DNA from: Oscillatoriales cyanobacterium PMM_0080
GTDB taxonomy: Bacteria; Cyanobacteriota; Cyanobacteriia; Cyanobacteriales; Microcoleaceae
Assembly (NCBI GenBank): GCA_949127775.1
Contig: CASBQF010000272.1
Coordinates: forward strand, 1 to 64,000
Direction: 5' to 3'
DNA length: 64,000 bases
Below, in pieces: positions 1 through 8,338 of this stretch (its first letter is position 1; each line of letters begins with the position of its first letter). The position numbers and the translations under genes were made by a program. The notes under the pieces were generated by a model, which searched no databases, was not told the origin of the DNA, and saw nothing but the letters and a program-made list of their open reading frames with translations.

Positions 1-312
1 CCGACAACTGGAATTTATACCGCAGGCCCAAAAGCGGGATTGTTTGTCGGCGGAGGTTTCGATCAATTAATACCGCAGTTGATCGGTATTATCTCTGTAG
101 GCGGGATGACTGTGCTACTGAGTACGATTTTTTGGGCCGCACTCAAAGCTTTGTTGGGTATCCGCGTTTCTGCTGTAGAGGAGGCTGAAGGTTTGGATAT
201 CGGCGAACACGGGATGGAAGCTTACACCGGGTTTGTGAAGGAAACTAGCTCGGGGAATAGAACTGAGAGCAGCTACGGTGGTGGTTCTGGGGGGAGGACT
301 ACCAAACTGTAA
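1..312 (+). CDS. amt: Ammonium transporter, C-terminal part (5' end outside window)
   Basis: The reading frame is open from base 1 and ends at the TAA before 313. It gives the last ~103 residues of an Amt/Mep/Rh transporter, an inner-membrane channel for ammonium uptake. One hydrophobic segment ([25 protein letters not shown] region) is followed by the cytoplasmic tail with [13 protein letters not shown], the C-terminal motif typical of Amt proteins and contacted by PII proteins in the family. The same motif recurs in the complete amt gene at 2160-3605, so the two are tandem paralogues separated by an SGNH hydrolase. The Gly/Ser-rich end is not conserved. The family call is secure; the rest of the protein cannot be seen. 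Confidence 0.9.
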   Translation, partial: PTTGIYTAGPKAGLFVGGGFDQLIPQLIGIISVGGMTVLLSTIFWAALKALLGIRVSAVEEAEGLDIGEHGMEAYTGFVKETSSGNRTESSYGGGSGGRTTKL

Positions 313-734
313 AGGGTGCGATCGCGATCGACTTGCTTCAAATTTCTGGCCCTCGATCGGCGATTTATGCGCTAATCTAGGGCGTTTTCACAAAAAATAT
401 CTAAAATTTACCCTCAGATTCAGAGCAATTTCCAGTTGTTCGATTCACCGTCAACAGTCACCTGACGGTGCAACCGGAATTGATATTACTTTCAGAAACC
501 GGGTTTCTGCCTCCAAAATTGCTCTCCTTACCTGGTGAGTGACGATCGCCCTCAAATCTTTGATGCGAATTGTGGTAGAGTAATCCCAAAAAGCAAAGTT
601 CTGCATCGCCGTCACGCCCAAGACATTACAGTGCTTGATTCTTACCAGAATTGAGGCTTTAATTGAGCGGCAACATTTGATGTAGCAATCAGTGCTAATT
701 ATTTCAGTGTGGTGTCTGCAAATAGCTTGAGTTT
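313..734. other. Intergenic region with short palindrome
   Basis: This 422-bp gap holds no convincing gene. It contains an interrupted dyad around 452-465 (cacctgacggtg) and a perfect short palindrome at 493-509 (CAGAAACC-G-GGTTTCTG). The latter is the core of the dispersed GAAACCGGGTTT repeat also seen at 5737-5803 and 51007-51073. No terminator with a T-run was found after the transporter. Confidence 0.5.
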
Positions 735-1652
735 ATGGAGAAGTTTGGAGGAGTTAGCAGAAGTAGAACTCATAAATCCCTCTTAGGGATGGAAGTTAGT
801 CGATCGAAGACTATTCCGGTTTGGGCTTTACTATCTCTGCTGACCAATGGCATACTGATTCTCGCAGTCGCTCAACTGCTGCTGCGCGGGCAAAATTTGG
901 CAGAAAACTCCTCGGCGAATGCTGCGGTGACGGTACAAAGCCCCGAGGAACAAATTCGCCCGCTGGGTGCAACAAAATCTGGAAAAGCCGTGCTAGACGC
1001 GCCAGCTCCGGGACAGCGACACAAATGGAGTTATCAGCAGTGGGTGACGCAGTTAGGCCGCGAAGCTGAAGCGGCGGCGAGCAATCGCCCACCGAAACTT
1101 AGTGTTTTGGCTGGGGATTCTCTGAGTATGTGGTTTCCGACGAAGTTGTTACCGCCCGATCGCCTTTGGCTGAATCAAGGGATTTCGGGGGAAACTTCTG
1201 TGGGTTTACTGAAACGGTTGCAGTTGTTCGATCGAACTTTCCCAGATACGGTGTTTGTGATGATCGGGATTAACGATTTGTTGCGTGGGGCTAGCGACGA
1301 AGGAATTTTGAACAACCAGCGACAGATTATCCGCGATTTGCGATGGGCTCACCCAAAAGCACAAGTTGTGGTGCAGTCGATTTTGCCGCACAGCGGGGAA
1401 CAATCTACTTGGGAAAATCGCGATCGGCTATTGGCGATTCCTAACAGTCGAATTCGAGGCATCAATCGGCGGCTGAAAGAAATTGCTACTTCTGAAAATG
1501 TTTCCTATCTGGATTTGCAGCCGCTGTTTGCGGATGCTGACGGCAATTTACCAAAGGAACTCAGCACAGACGGCTTGCACCTTAACGATCGAGGTTATCT
1601 GGTTTGGCGATCGGCTCTACAAATGTTCAGTCAGATGCAGTTAAAAAATTAG
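735..1652 (+). CDS. Membrane-anchored SGNH/GDSL-family hydrolase
   Basis: The 305-residue protein has an N-terminal hydrophobic anchor (about residues 28-50) and a basic start, so the enzyme domain probably lies outside the cytoplasmic membrane. The SGNH hydrolase blocks are in order: block I GDSLS with the nucleophilic Ser, block II with a conserved Gly (GISGET), block III GIND with the Asn, and block V DGLHLND with the catalytic Asp/His pair. The family hydrolyses esters, often acetyl groups on glycans or lipids; the substrate here is unknown. Neither possible start (735, or the in-frame ATG at 789, which would still precede the anchor) has a good ribosome site. It lies between two ammonium transporter genes, but a functional link is not evident. 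Confidence 0.8.
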   Translation: MEKFGGVSRSRTHKSLLGMEVSRSKTIPVWALLSLLTNGILILAVAQLLLRGQNLAENSSANAAVTVQSPEEQIRPLGATKSGKAVLDAPAPGQRHKWSYQQWVTQLGREAEAAASNRPPKLSVLAGDSLSMWFPTKLLPPDRLWLNQGISGETSVGLLKRLQLFDRTFPDTVFVMIGINDLLRGASDEGILNNQRQIIRDLRWAHPKAQVVVQSILPHSGEQSTWENRDRLLAIPNSRIRGINRRLKEIATSENVSYLDLQPLFADADGNLPKELSTDGLHLNDRGYLVWRSALQMFSQMQLKN

Positions 1653-1683
1653 TCATTATTAACAGTTGACAGATGAGTGCGAA

Positions 1684-1720
1684 GTTTTTAGGCAGGGGCT
1701 TAAATCCCCTGCCTAAAAAC
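1684..1720. repeat. Perfect hairpin, possible bidirectional terminator
   Basis: The arms GTTTTTAGGCAGGGG and CCCCTGCCTAAAAAC are perfect inverted complements around the loop CTTAAAT. The stem has A/T tails on both sides, so it could end transcription from either direction. It lies 31 bp after the SGNH hydrolase stop. It may equally be one copy of a dispersed palindromic repeat. Confidence 0.6.
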
Positions 1721-1897
1721 AATCCACCTAAAGGTGGGAGCTTAAATCCCCTGTACTTTTGTCATTAGTCATTAGTTAGAAATATCGAGGATGAAGTCAT
1801 ATTTTCCGAAACTCTCCCCCTCTCCCGTTACTCTGCTTCCACGGGTTATGTCAAGTATCCTTGGATAGATTAAGAAAATATTATTTTTCAAGATTTA

Positions 1898-1911
1898 GTA
1901 TACTGTGCTAC
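1898..1911 (+). promoter_or_regulatory. Candidate NtcA-binding box upstream of amt
   Basis: The sequence GTA-TACTGTGC-TAC matches the GTA-N8-TAC core exactly. NtcA is the global nitrogen regulator of cyanobacteria and commonly activates amt genes through such a box centred near -41.5. Here the box lies ~250 bp before the start codon and no good TAN3T -10 element stands at the expected 22-23 bp downstream. It is therefore only a candidate. Confidence 0.4.
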
Positions 1912-2159
1912 AGAATAACAGTTGTTACAAATGGTGCAATCCAGAAGGCGGAAGTATTGGATTGATACTTGACGAATTTGGATGAGTCCGGCTATGTCAA
2001 GTCAGAGGCTTGAGGATTGGGGGATTATCTATTAAAGATTTGTTCCGCTAAAACAGGGACTTAAAACGAAATTAATTATTGCATCTAAAATCCTCGCATC
2101 TAAAATCGGCTCGGTCTTTCTAGAAAATTGCTAATTATATACAAGGTCAAAGTAATAAC

Positions 2160-3605
2160 GTGCTCAAAAAAAGTTTAGCGATCGGCACGATCGCACTGTG
2201 GCTCTTAAGTGGGCCGCTGATGGACAATGCCTTAGCTCAAGTTCCTGCTGTTGCTGATGCTGCTGCTGCGGTGGCAAAAAATCCGATCGACACCGGCGAT
2301 ACAGCCTGGATGTTAATCTCCTCAGCACTGGTGTTGCTAATGACACCAGGGCTGGCGTTTTTCTACGGAGGGCTAGTGCGATCGCGCAACGTCCTCAACA
2401 CCATGATGATGAGCTTAGTCATGATGGGAGTGATCGGCGTCACCTGGACGCTGTGGGGTTACAGCTTAGCTTTTGATGTCACCCCCGCCAACCTCGATGC
2501 TAAAGGGTTCGGCCAAGGACTCGAAAGCGTGATCGGCGGCTTCGACTGGATGTTCTTGAACAACGTCGTCGCCGACAAACCAGATCCGATCGGCTACGCA
2601 CCGACAATACCGCACCAAGTATTCATGGTTTACCAGATGATGTTCGCCATCATCACTCCCGCCCTGATTTCCGGGGCGATCGTCGAACGGGTAACATTCA
2701 AAACCTATTTTTGGTTCGTGCTACTTTGGTCTACCTTCATCTACTCACCTTTAGCCCACTGGGTTTGGGGTAAAGGCTGGCTGGGGGCGATCGGAGCATT
2801 AGACTTTGCCGGCGGCACAGTCGTACACATCAGTTCCGGCGTATCAGCCGTAGTTGCAGCTTGGATGATCGGGCCCCGCAAAGACCACTTGAACAAGCCC
2901 CACACCCCCCACAACGTACCCTACGTCTTGCTCGGAATTGGGCTACTGTGGTTCGGCTGGTTTGGCTTCAACGGCGGTAGCGCTTTGGGTTCCGGTTCCT
3001 TAGCAACAGTGGCTTTTGTCACCACAATGATTTCAAGCGCCGCCGGCGGCTTAACTTGGACAATTATCGAATGGGTGCTCAGAGGAAAACCCACAGCAGT
3101 CGGAATTGCTAGCGGTTTTCTAGCGGGATTAGTAGGCATCACACCTGCCGCAGGATACGTACTCCCTGTGGGGGCGCTGTTGATCGGATCGATCACTGCG
3201 GTTTGCTGCTTCTTTGCAGTTAGCTTGCGGGCTAAGCTGGGATTTGACGACTCTTTGGATACCTTCCCGATTCACGGCGTCGGCGGAACTGTAGGCGCTC
3301 TTCTGACTGGCCTGTTTGCGACTAAAGCCGTTAACGCAGCCGGAAATGACGGGCTGTTTGCTGGGAATGCTGGGCTACTCGTGACCCAATTTGTAGGCGT
3401 TTTAGCTACTTACGTGTTTGCCGCTGTCGGCACATTTGTGATTTTGAAACTTTTGGGGCAGTTTATGGAACTGCGAGTCGCCTCATCTGCTGAAGACCAA
3501 GGTTTGGATATCGGCCAACACGGCGAAGAAGCTTACGGTGAGGATTTTGCCGGCGGTTTCAGTTCCTTTGAATCTGGTTCTCCTTTTGCACCGAAGAAGG
3601 TTTGA
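2160..3605 (+). CDS. amt: Ammonium transporter Amt
   Basis: This 481-residue Amt-family protein forms a trimeric inner-membrane channel for NH4+/NH3. The GTG start at 2160 gives a signal-peptide-like leader ending near ALAQ (residue 27), as is usual for cyanobacterial Amt1 proteins. Then come about 11 membrane segments, including the signature FFYGGLVRSRN and an ISSGVSAV/VHISSG region with the pore His. The cytoplasmic tail carries GLDIGQHGEEAYG. It is complete and of normal length. The partial amt at 1-312 is a tandem paralogue. Upstream lies a candidate NtcA box (1898-1911) and downstream a terminator (3632-3670), so it is probably monocistronic and nitrogen-regulated. Confidence 0.96.
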   Translation: MLKKSLAIGTIALWLLSGPLMDNALAQVPAVADAAAAVAKNPIDTGDTAWMLISSALVLLMTPGLAFFYGGLVRSRNVLNTMMMSLVMMGVIGVTWTLWGYSLAFDVTPANLDAKGFGQGLESVIGGFDWMFLNNVVADKPDPIGYAPTIPHQVFMVYQMMFAIITPALISGAIVERVTFKTYFWFVLLWSTFIYSPLAHWVWGKGWLGAIGALDFAGGTVVHISSGVSAVVAAWMIGPRKDHLNKPHTPHNVPYVLLGIGLLWFGWFGFNGGSALGSGSLATVAFVTTMISSAAGGLTWTIIEWVLRGKPTAVGIASGFLAGLVGITPAAGYVLPVGALLIGSITAVCCFFAVSLRAKLGFDDSLDTFPIHGVGGTVGALLTGLFATKAVNAAGNDGLFAGNAGLLVTQFVGVLATYVFAAVGTFVILKLLGQFMELRVASSAEDQGLDIGQHGEEAYGEDFAGGFSSFESGSPFAPKKV

Positions 3606-3631
3606 GGCTGATTTTTTCGATTAGTTCGATC

Positions 3632-3670
3632 GTGTAGAGATGCAGTTATCTGTGTCTCTACGCTTTTTTT
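3632..3670 (+). terminator. Rho-independent terminator after amt
   Basis: The stem halves CGTAGAGA-like (3634-3640) and TCTCTACG (3655-3662) pair around a 14-nt loop, and a run of seven T follows at 3664-3670. It lies 27 bp after the amt stop codon. Confidence 0.75.
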
Positions 3671-3840
3671 ACGAACCGCGAAGGCGCGAAGAGCGCGAAG
3701 GAGGAAGAGGAAGAAGGGTTAAGAGGAGAGAAGGATGCGTTTGATATCAATCGCGACCCCAATCAATTTATAACCCAACTTTCTCATTCTTGTTTCTTCT
3801 TCCTTCGTGTCCTTCGCGTCTTCGCGGTTCATTCGTTCTT
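3671..3840. mobile_element. Miniature, internally deleted derivative of the GxxExxY cassette
   Basis: The left end (ACGAACCGCGAAGGCGCG...) and the right end (...CGCGTCTTCGCGGTTCATTCG) are long imperfect inverted repeats of about 35 bp. Between them, about 3700-3750 matches the 3' end of the GxxExxY gene at 3940 (AAGGGTTAAGA, ATGCGTTTGAT), and about 3773-3832 matches its 5' end (CCCAACT..TCTCATTCTT, then TTCTTCTTCCTTCG). The central ~330 bp of the gene is missing. This is what a MITE-like deletion derivative of the neighbouring full cassette (3891-4388) would look like. Confidence 0.7.
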
Positions 3841-3890
3841 CGCTCTGACTGTGGTGAGGATTTTGCTGGCGCTTTTTTTTGAGTTTTTTT

Positions 3891-4388
3891 AACGAACCGC
3901 GAAGACGCGTCTGGCGCGAAGGAAGAGGAGGAAGAAGGGTTAAGATGAGAGAATTATGCGTTTGATGCCTTCTTTGAGGATGGGAACGTTGAAGTTGATG
4001 AGCAGGCCTAGGGTGTTTTTGGTCATTTTGAGATACGAGATAACTTGGGCATCGTTGATGGGAGCTAGCTTTTCGACGGCTTTTAGTTCGACAATTAGGA
4101 TATCGCCAACCAAAAAGTCTAATTGACCTTCCCCGACTCGATGACCTTTATAGGTCATTGCTACTGGCTTTTTGGGGTGACAAGGTATTCCCCGTATCCC
4201 AAATTCAACTTCTAGGGATTCCTGATACACTGATTCTAAAAATCCTGGGCCCAAAAGCCGATGCACTTCAATGGCGGCGCCAATCGTTCTATAAGCCAAC
4301 TGTTCCACCTGTTCGCCCAACTGTCTCATTCTTCTTTCTTCTTCCTTTGTGTCCTTTGCGTCTTCGCGGTTCATTTCTTCTTCCCTCT
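3891..4388. mobile_element. GxxExxY cassette bounded by long inverted repeats
   Basis: The ends ACGAACCGCGAAGACGCG (3891) and CGCGTCTTCGCGGTTCAT (about 4357-4374, without a perfect edge) are inverted complements. They enclose a single minus-strand gene. The right inverted repeat itself encodes the first ~14 residues (MNREDAKDTKEEER) of the protein. No transposase is encoded, so movement, if it occurs, would need help in trans. The call as a mobile unit is inferred from the repeat ends and the deleted copy alongside. Confidence 0.55.
3940..4374 (-). CDS. GxxExxY protein (PD-(D/E)XK-like fold)
   Basis: The 144-residue protein belongs to the GxxExxY family: GPGFLESVY carries the defining G-x-x-E-x-x-Y. 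The later LDFLVGDILIVELKAV has the D...E-x-K arrangement of the restriction-endonuclease-like fold. The biological role of the family is unknown. The charged N-terminus (about residues 1-15) is translated from the flanking inverted repeat, so the alternative start at Met16 (4329) could be the original one. The gene stands alone on the minus strand between amt and ispH. Confidence 0.85.
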   Translation of the reverse strand: MNREDAKDTKEEERRMRQLGEQVEQLAYRTIGAAIEVHRLLGPGFLESVYQESLEVEFGIRGIPCHPKKPVAMTYKGHRVGEGQLDFLVGDILIVELKAVEKLAPINDAQVISYLKMTKNTLGLLINFNVPILKEGIKRIILSS

Positions 4389-4502
4389 GCTTGACAATAC
4401 AAACACCTTAACCGCTGTTCCCAACTGAATCAAATAATCCCGATCGCACCCCAGGCCTTCTAAAATCAAAGGTAATCAACCTAGATTTCAACTCGATACC
4501 GC

Positions 4503-5708
4503 ATGGATACTAAAGCATTTAAACGATCGCTCCAACAGTCTGAAAACTACCACCGCAAGGGTTTTGGACACCAAGCTGAGGTTGCGAATGTGATGGAGAC
4601 AGCTTATCAAAGCAGTCTGATCCAGCAAATTCGCGACAATAACTACAGGCTGGAACGTGGCGCAGTTACGATCCGGCTGGCTGAAGCTTTCGGCTTTTGC
4701 TGGGGGGTGGAACGCGCTGTGGCTATTGCTTACGAGACTCGCCAGCACTTCCCGTCGGAACGGATTTGGATTACTAATGAGATTATTCACAATCCTTCTG
4801 TAAATCAGCATTTGCGGGATATGGAAGTAGGTTTTATTGCTGTTGAAAAGGGGGAGAAAAATTTTTCGGTGGTCGATAGCGGCGATGTGGTAATTTTACC
4901 TGCTTTTGGCGCTAGTGTGCAAGAAATGCAGTTGCTCAACGATAAGGGCTGCAAGATTGTTGATACTACTTGTCCTTGGGTTTCTAAGGTTTGGAATACT
5001 GTTGAAAAGCACAAAAAAAGGGATTATACTTCGATTATTCACGGTCAGTACAAGCATGAAGAAACTGTGGCTACCAGTTCTTTTGCTGATAAGTATTTAA
5101 TTGTGTTGAATTTGCGGGAAGCTGAATATGTCAGCAATTATATCTTGCATGGGGGCGATCGCGCTGAATTTCTTGCTAAGTTTAACAAGGCTTATTCTGC
5201 TGGCTTTGACCCAGATGTAGATTTGGACAGCATTGGGATTGCTAACCAAACTACGATGCTCAAAACTGAGACCGAAAATATTGGCAAGTTGTTTGAAAAG
5301 ACGATGATGCGCAAGTTTGGGCCGGAGAATCTTAACGAACATTTTCTGAGTTTTAATACTATCTGCGATGCGACTCAGGAACGGCAAGATGCTATGTTGA
5401 GTTTGGTTGAGGAAAAGTTGGATTTGATGCTGGTGATTGGCGGTTTTAATTCTTCTAATACTACTCACTTGCAGGAAATTGCGATCGATCGCACTATTCC
5501 TTCTTATCACATTGATTGTGCGGAGCGCATTTTACCGGGAAATCGCATCGAACACAAGCCTTTAGGCGGAGATTTGGTTGTTACCCAAAATTGGCTGCCT
5601 GATGGTAATATTGTTGTCGGCGTCACTTCGGGTGCTTCCACTCCTGATAAGGTGGTTGAAGATGCGATCGATCGCATTTTTGCCCTCAAAGCCGCTGCTG
5701 TTGCCTAA
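4503..5708 (+). CDS. ispH: 4-hydroxy-3-methylbut-2-enyl diphosphate reductase
   Basis: IspH (LytB) carries out the last step of the MEP pathway, converting HMBPP to IPP and DMAPP with a 4Fe-4S cluster. It thus supplies carotenoids, phytol and quinones. The 401-residue protein starts MDTKAFKR, the start usual in cyanobacteria, whose enzymes are longer than the ~315-residue E. coli form. The three cluster cysteines are in FGFCWG (Cys66), TTCPWV (~157) and TICDATQ (~287); the substrate-binding SNTTHL block (Asn/Thr/His) follows. The gene is monocistronic in appearance, with dispersed palindromes downstream. Confidence 0.97.
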   Translation: MDTKAFKRSLQQSENYHRKGFGHQAEVANVMETAYQSSLIQQIRDNNYRLERGAVTIRLAEAFGFCWGVERAVAIAYETRQHFPSERIWITNEIIHNPSVNQHLRDMEVGFIAVEKGEKNFSVVDSGDVVILPAFGASVQEMQLLNDKGCKIVDTTCPWVSKVWNTVEKHKKRDYTSIIHGQYKHEETVATSSFADKYLIVLNLREAEYVSNYILHGGDRAEFLAKFNKAYSAGFDPDVDLDSIGIANQTTMLKTETENIGKLFEKTMMRKFGPENLNEHFLSFNTICDATQERQDAMLSLVEEKLDLMLVIGGFNSSNTTHLQEIAIDRTIPSYHIDCAERILPGNRIEHKPLGGDLVVTQNWLPDGNIVVGVTSGASTPDKVVEDAIDRIFALKAAAVA

Positions 5709-5736
5709 TTATCTTTAGATTTGCGCGCGGGCGACC

Positions 5737-5803
5737 AGAAACCGGGTTTTTTACCAAAATATTTGCCCAAAACCCTCCATCTCGGTTCAAAAACCCGGTT
5801 TCT
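5737..5803. repeat. Dispersed palindrome, GAAACCGGGTTTTT family
   Basis: The arms AGAAACCGGGTTTTTT and AAAAACCCGGTTTCT are inverted complements around a ~35-bp centre. A second full copy is at 51007-51073 and the core occurs at 493-509. Confidence 0.75.
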
Positions 5804-5818
5804 TTGTTTGCGGAATTC

Positions 5819-5882
5819 GTAGGGTGCGTCGCTTTTAACAATCCTTAAAAAAATCGACAATCAGGAGAGCGACGCACCCTAC
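5819..5882. repeat. Dispersed palindrome, GTAGGGTGCGTCGC family
   Basis: The 14-bp arms GTAGGGTGCGTCGC and GCGACGCACCCTAC are perfect inverted complements separated by ~36 bp. Related copies occur at 41346-41407 and 55002-55063, each a few bases after a gene. Confidence 0.8.
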
Positions 5883-6409
5883 AACTTAAATTATCCGCGT
5901 TAACCTGCGTTCATCTGCGGTTCGTTTCTCTACCAATTTCTCCCCTGCGTCCCCCAATTATTTTTTTCACGAATCATGAAAAATTCGCCTTTTTTTTGGG
6001 GTGAAAAGCTTGACACTGGCCGCTTGACAAGGTATTATTTAATAATGGGAATAGTGGAGATTTTCAAACTTAAGTTACCACTCTCATTATCTAAAATATA
6101 CCCCAAAAGTCAAGGAAAGTCAATAGGTGAAAACTCCTTTTTTTGCGCCGCGATTTGAGAGTGTAAAAGCGCTGCTTTCGATGCCACAGAAAATGGCAAA
6201 TTAAGCTTTGCTGGCAGCGAGAGATAATCTGTTTGCCGTCTCCTACTTAAGAGGGATGCGAGCAGGAGCGAGACTAAACTACAAACAAGATGAGCGCACA
6301 ATTGAGCCTGAAATTTATACAGTTTCGTCGCCGTGTCTGCCGGAGCCAAAAATTCATCGCCCACATCCAAGTAAAATAAAAAAAGCAGGACTCCCACGCC
6401 GAGTATTTC

Positions 6410-8338
6410 ATGAACAAATCGCTGACTCGCCAAATCACCGCAGGCATCGGCATGGCTTTGGGGCTGCTAATTTTCAATGCGGCAACTTCCTATCGCAATA
6501 CTCTCAAGTTAGTCGAAAACGAAGCCTGGGTGAGCCACACTCACCAAGTTTTAACCCAACTCGAAGCTACACTTTCGACTTTAAAAGATGCTGAAACCGG
6601 ACAGCGCGGTTATTTGCTGACGGGAGAAGAACGGTATTTAGAACCTTATCAAACTGCGATCGCCCGCGTCAACGTACAAGTAGTCGGATTGCAGCAGTTA
6701 ACCGCCGACAACAACCGGCAGCAACAGCGGATTCGGGACTTGAAAATTGCGATCGACTCTAAATTAGCCGAAATTGAAGAAACTATCCATCTGCGGCGCA
6801 CAAAAAACTTAGAAGCAGCCCTGCGGTTAGTAAAAAGTGGTAGAGGAAAGCAAATCATGGGCGACATTCGGCAGCAGGTAGCTGTAATGGTAGCCGAAGA
6901 AAATCTGCTATTGCAGCAGCGCGCCCGAGAATCTCAAGCCAGCGCTAATTTGACAATCGTGACTTTTACTGTGGTTGCTGTAGTAAATTTGCTGTTGATG
7001 GTGTTGGTTTACTATTTGGTGCAGCGCGATCGCACTTTGCGCGAAAATTATGCCAAAATCAAACAAAATCAACTCCTAGAACAGCTAGAAAAAGATCGCC
7101 ACTCCCTAGAATTAACCGAAGAACGTTTCCGCCTCGCCATTGTCAACGCGCCACTGCCAATTATGTTGCACGCTGAAAACGGAGAAGTTTTGCAAATTAA
7201 CTCCGCTTGGACGGAATTCTCAGGCTACAAATATTCGGAAATTCCCACAATTGAAGATTGGACAGAAAAAGCTTATGGCAGCCGCAAATCGGTAGTGCAA
7301 GCAAATATCAATTGGCTGCACAAATTAAACGCGCGCCTTTCCGAAGGCGAATATACGATTACCACAGCTAGCGGCGAAAAACGAATTTGGGACTTTTATT
7401 CTGCACCTTTAGGCAAGCTTTCCGACGGCAGAAGTTTAGTAATTAGTACCGCTATTGACATCACTGAGCGAAAACAAGCAGAAGCGGAAATTCGGATGCT
7501 CAATGCTACGTTAGAACAGCGAGTTGAACTCCGCACCAATCAACTGCAAGCAGCTAACGAAGAATTAGAAGCTTTCACCTATACAGTGGCCCACGATTTG
7601 CGCGCGCCCCTGCGGGGAATGCAGGGTTTGGCTGAAGCTTTATTAGAAGATTACGGCGAACTCCTCGACGAACTCGGTCAAGAATATGCCCAGCAAATTG
7701 TGAATTCTGGGCAACAATTAGAAGATTTAATTCAAGATTTACTAGCATACAGTCGCTTGAGCCGTGCTGATTTATCGCTGCAAGTTCTAGACTTAGAATC
7801 TGCTGTCGCTGAGGCAATGGCTATGGTACAAGCTGATGCTAAATCCAGCGGCGCTCAAATCAGTTTTCGATCGCCCTTATTTGCCGTAATTGCCCACCGC
7901 GTTACTTTAGTTCAAGTCATCGCAAATCTGCTCGCTAACGCTATAAAATTTGTGGCAGACGCATCGCCGCAAGTGCAGATATGGGCCGAGGAAATTGAGC
8001 TGCCTCAAGAAGGAGACACAGACAGACAGACAGCGGGAGAATGTGAAAGGGCGATAGTGGGACAGTGGGAGCATTCGCAGTCGATCGTTGCCAGCGGCAA
8101 ATTGCCCGTTAGCACAATCCGTCTTTGGGTAGAAGACAACGGCATCGGTATTGCTCCAGAACATCAAAAACGCATTTTTCGCGTCTTTGAACGGCTGCAC
8201 GGTATCGAGTCATACCCCGGAACTGGTATAGGATTGGCTATTGTACAAAAAGCAGTCGATCGCATGGGCGGTCAAGTCGGGGTGGAATCTCAATTAGGAA
8301 AGGGCAGTCGATTTTGGATACAACTGAGGAAAGGATGA
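6410..8338 (+). CDS. Sensor histidine kinase, CHASE3-PAS-HisKA-HATPase
   Basis: This 642-residue membrane sensor kinase has a TM helix (~residues 9-27), a periplasmic CHASE3 domain (~30-180, with DAETGQRGYLLTG) and a second TM (~181-204). A PAS domain (~238-355) and a coiled coil lead into HisKA with phospho-accepting His395 in AHDLRAPLRG. The ATPase domain has the N box (NLLANAIKF, 506-514), G1 (DNGIGIA, 576-582) and G2 (GTGIGLAI, 604-611). This phytochrome-like HisKA class usually pairs with Rcp1-type regulators, and such a gene follows with a 4-nt overlap. Residues ~531-562, between N and G1, are a Q/E/G-rich low-complexity insertion. The signal sensed is unknown. Confidence 0.93.
   Translation: MNKSLTRQITAGIGMALGLLIFNAATSYRNTLKLVENEAWVSHTHQVLTQLEATLSTLKDAETGQRGYLLTGEERYLEPYQTAIARVNVQVVGLQQLTADNNRQQQRIRDLKIAIDSKLAEIEETIHLRRTKNLEAALRLVKSGRGKQIMGDIRQQVAVMVAEENLLLQQRARESQASANLTIVTFTVVAVVNLLLMVLVYYLVQRDRTLRENYAKIKQNQLLEQLEKDRHSLELTEERFRLAIVNAPLPIMLHAENGEVLQINSAWTEFSGYKYSEIPTIEDWTEKAYGSRKSVVQANINWLHKLNARLSEGEYTITTASGEKRIWDFYSAPLGKLSDGRSLVISTAIDITERKQAEAEIRMLNATLEQRVELRTNQLQAANEELEAFTYTVAHDLRAPLRGMQGLAEALLEDYGELLDELGQEYAQQIVNSGQQLEDLIQDLLAYSRLSRADLSLQVLDLESAVAEAMAMVQADAKSSGAQISFRSPLFAVIAHRVTLVQVIANLLANAIKFVADASPQVQIWAEEIELPQEGDTDRQTAGECERAIVGQWEHSQSIVASGKLPVSTIRLWVEDNGIGIAPEHQKRIFRVFERLHGIESYPGTGIGLAIVQKAVDRMGGQVGVESQLGKGSRFWIQLRKG

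Larger units (their letters stand above)
1653..2159. other. Intergenic region upstream of amt with repeats
   Basis: The gap contains a strong hairpin (1684-1720), a second copy of its CTTAAATCCCCTG half at about 1740-1752, short TCATTAG heptamer-like repeats (1761-1776) and a candidate NtcA box (1898-1911). It is AT-rich from 1860 on and looks like a promoter region for the transporter at 2160. No gene is visible in it. Confidence 0.5.
5709..6409. other. 701-bp intergenic region with dispersed repeats
   Basis: It contains the GAAACCGGGTTT repeat (5737-5803), the GTAGGGTGCGTCGC palindrome (5819-5882) and a CGCGTTAACCTGCGTTCATCTG repeat at about 5895-5924. A stretch at 5960-6380 has only short unconvincing reading frames. 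The last ~200 bp is presumably the promoter region of the histidine kinase at 6410. Confidence 0.5.

Noticed and set aside
278..538. Open frame of 86 codons after the first amt
   Set aside because: It overlaps the transporter end in another frame, has no ribosome site and no protein-like composition.
5976..6158. 60-codon frame in the ispH-kinase gap
   Set aside because: No ribosome site or family; Lys/Phe-rich composition expected of AT-rich intergenic DNA.
6208..6594. 128-codon frame overlapping the kinase start
   Set aside because: It runs mainly over the kinase 5' end in another frame and is Pro/Arg/His-rich without a motif.
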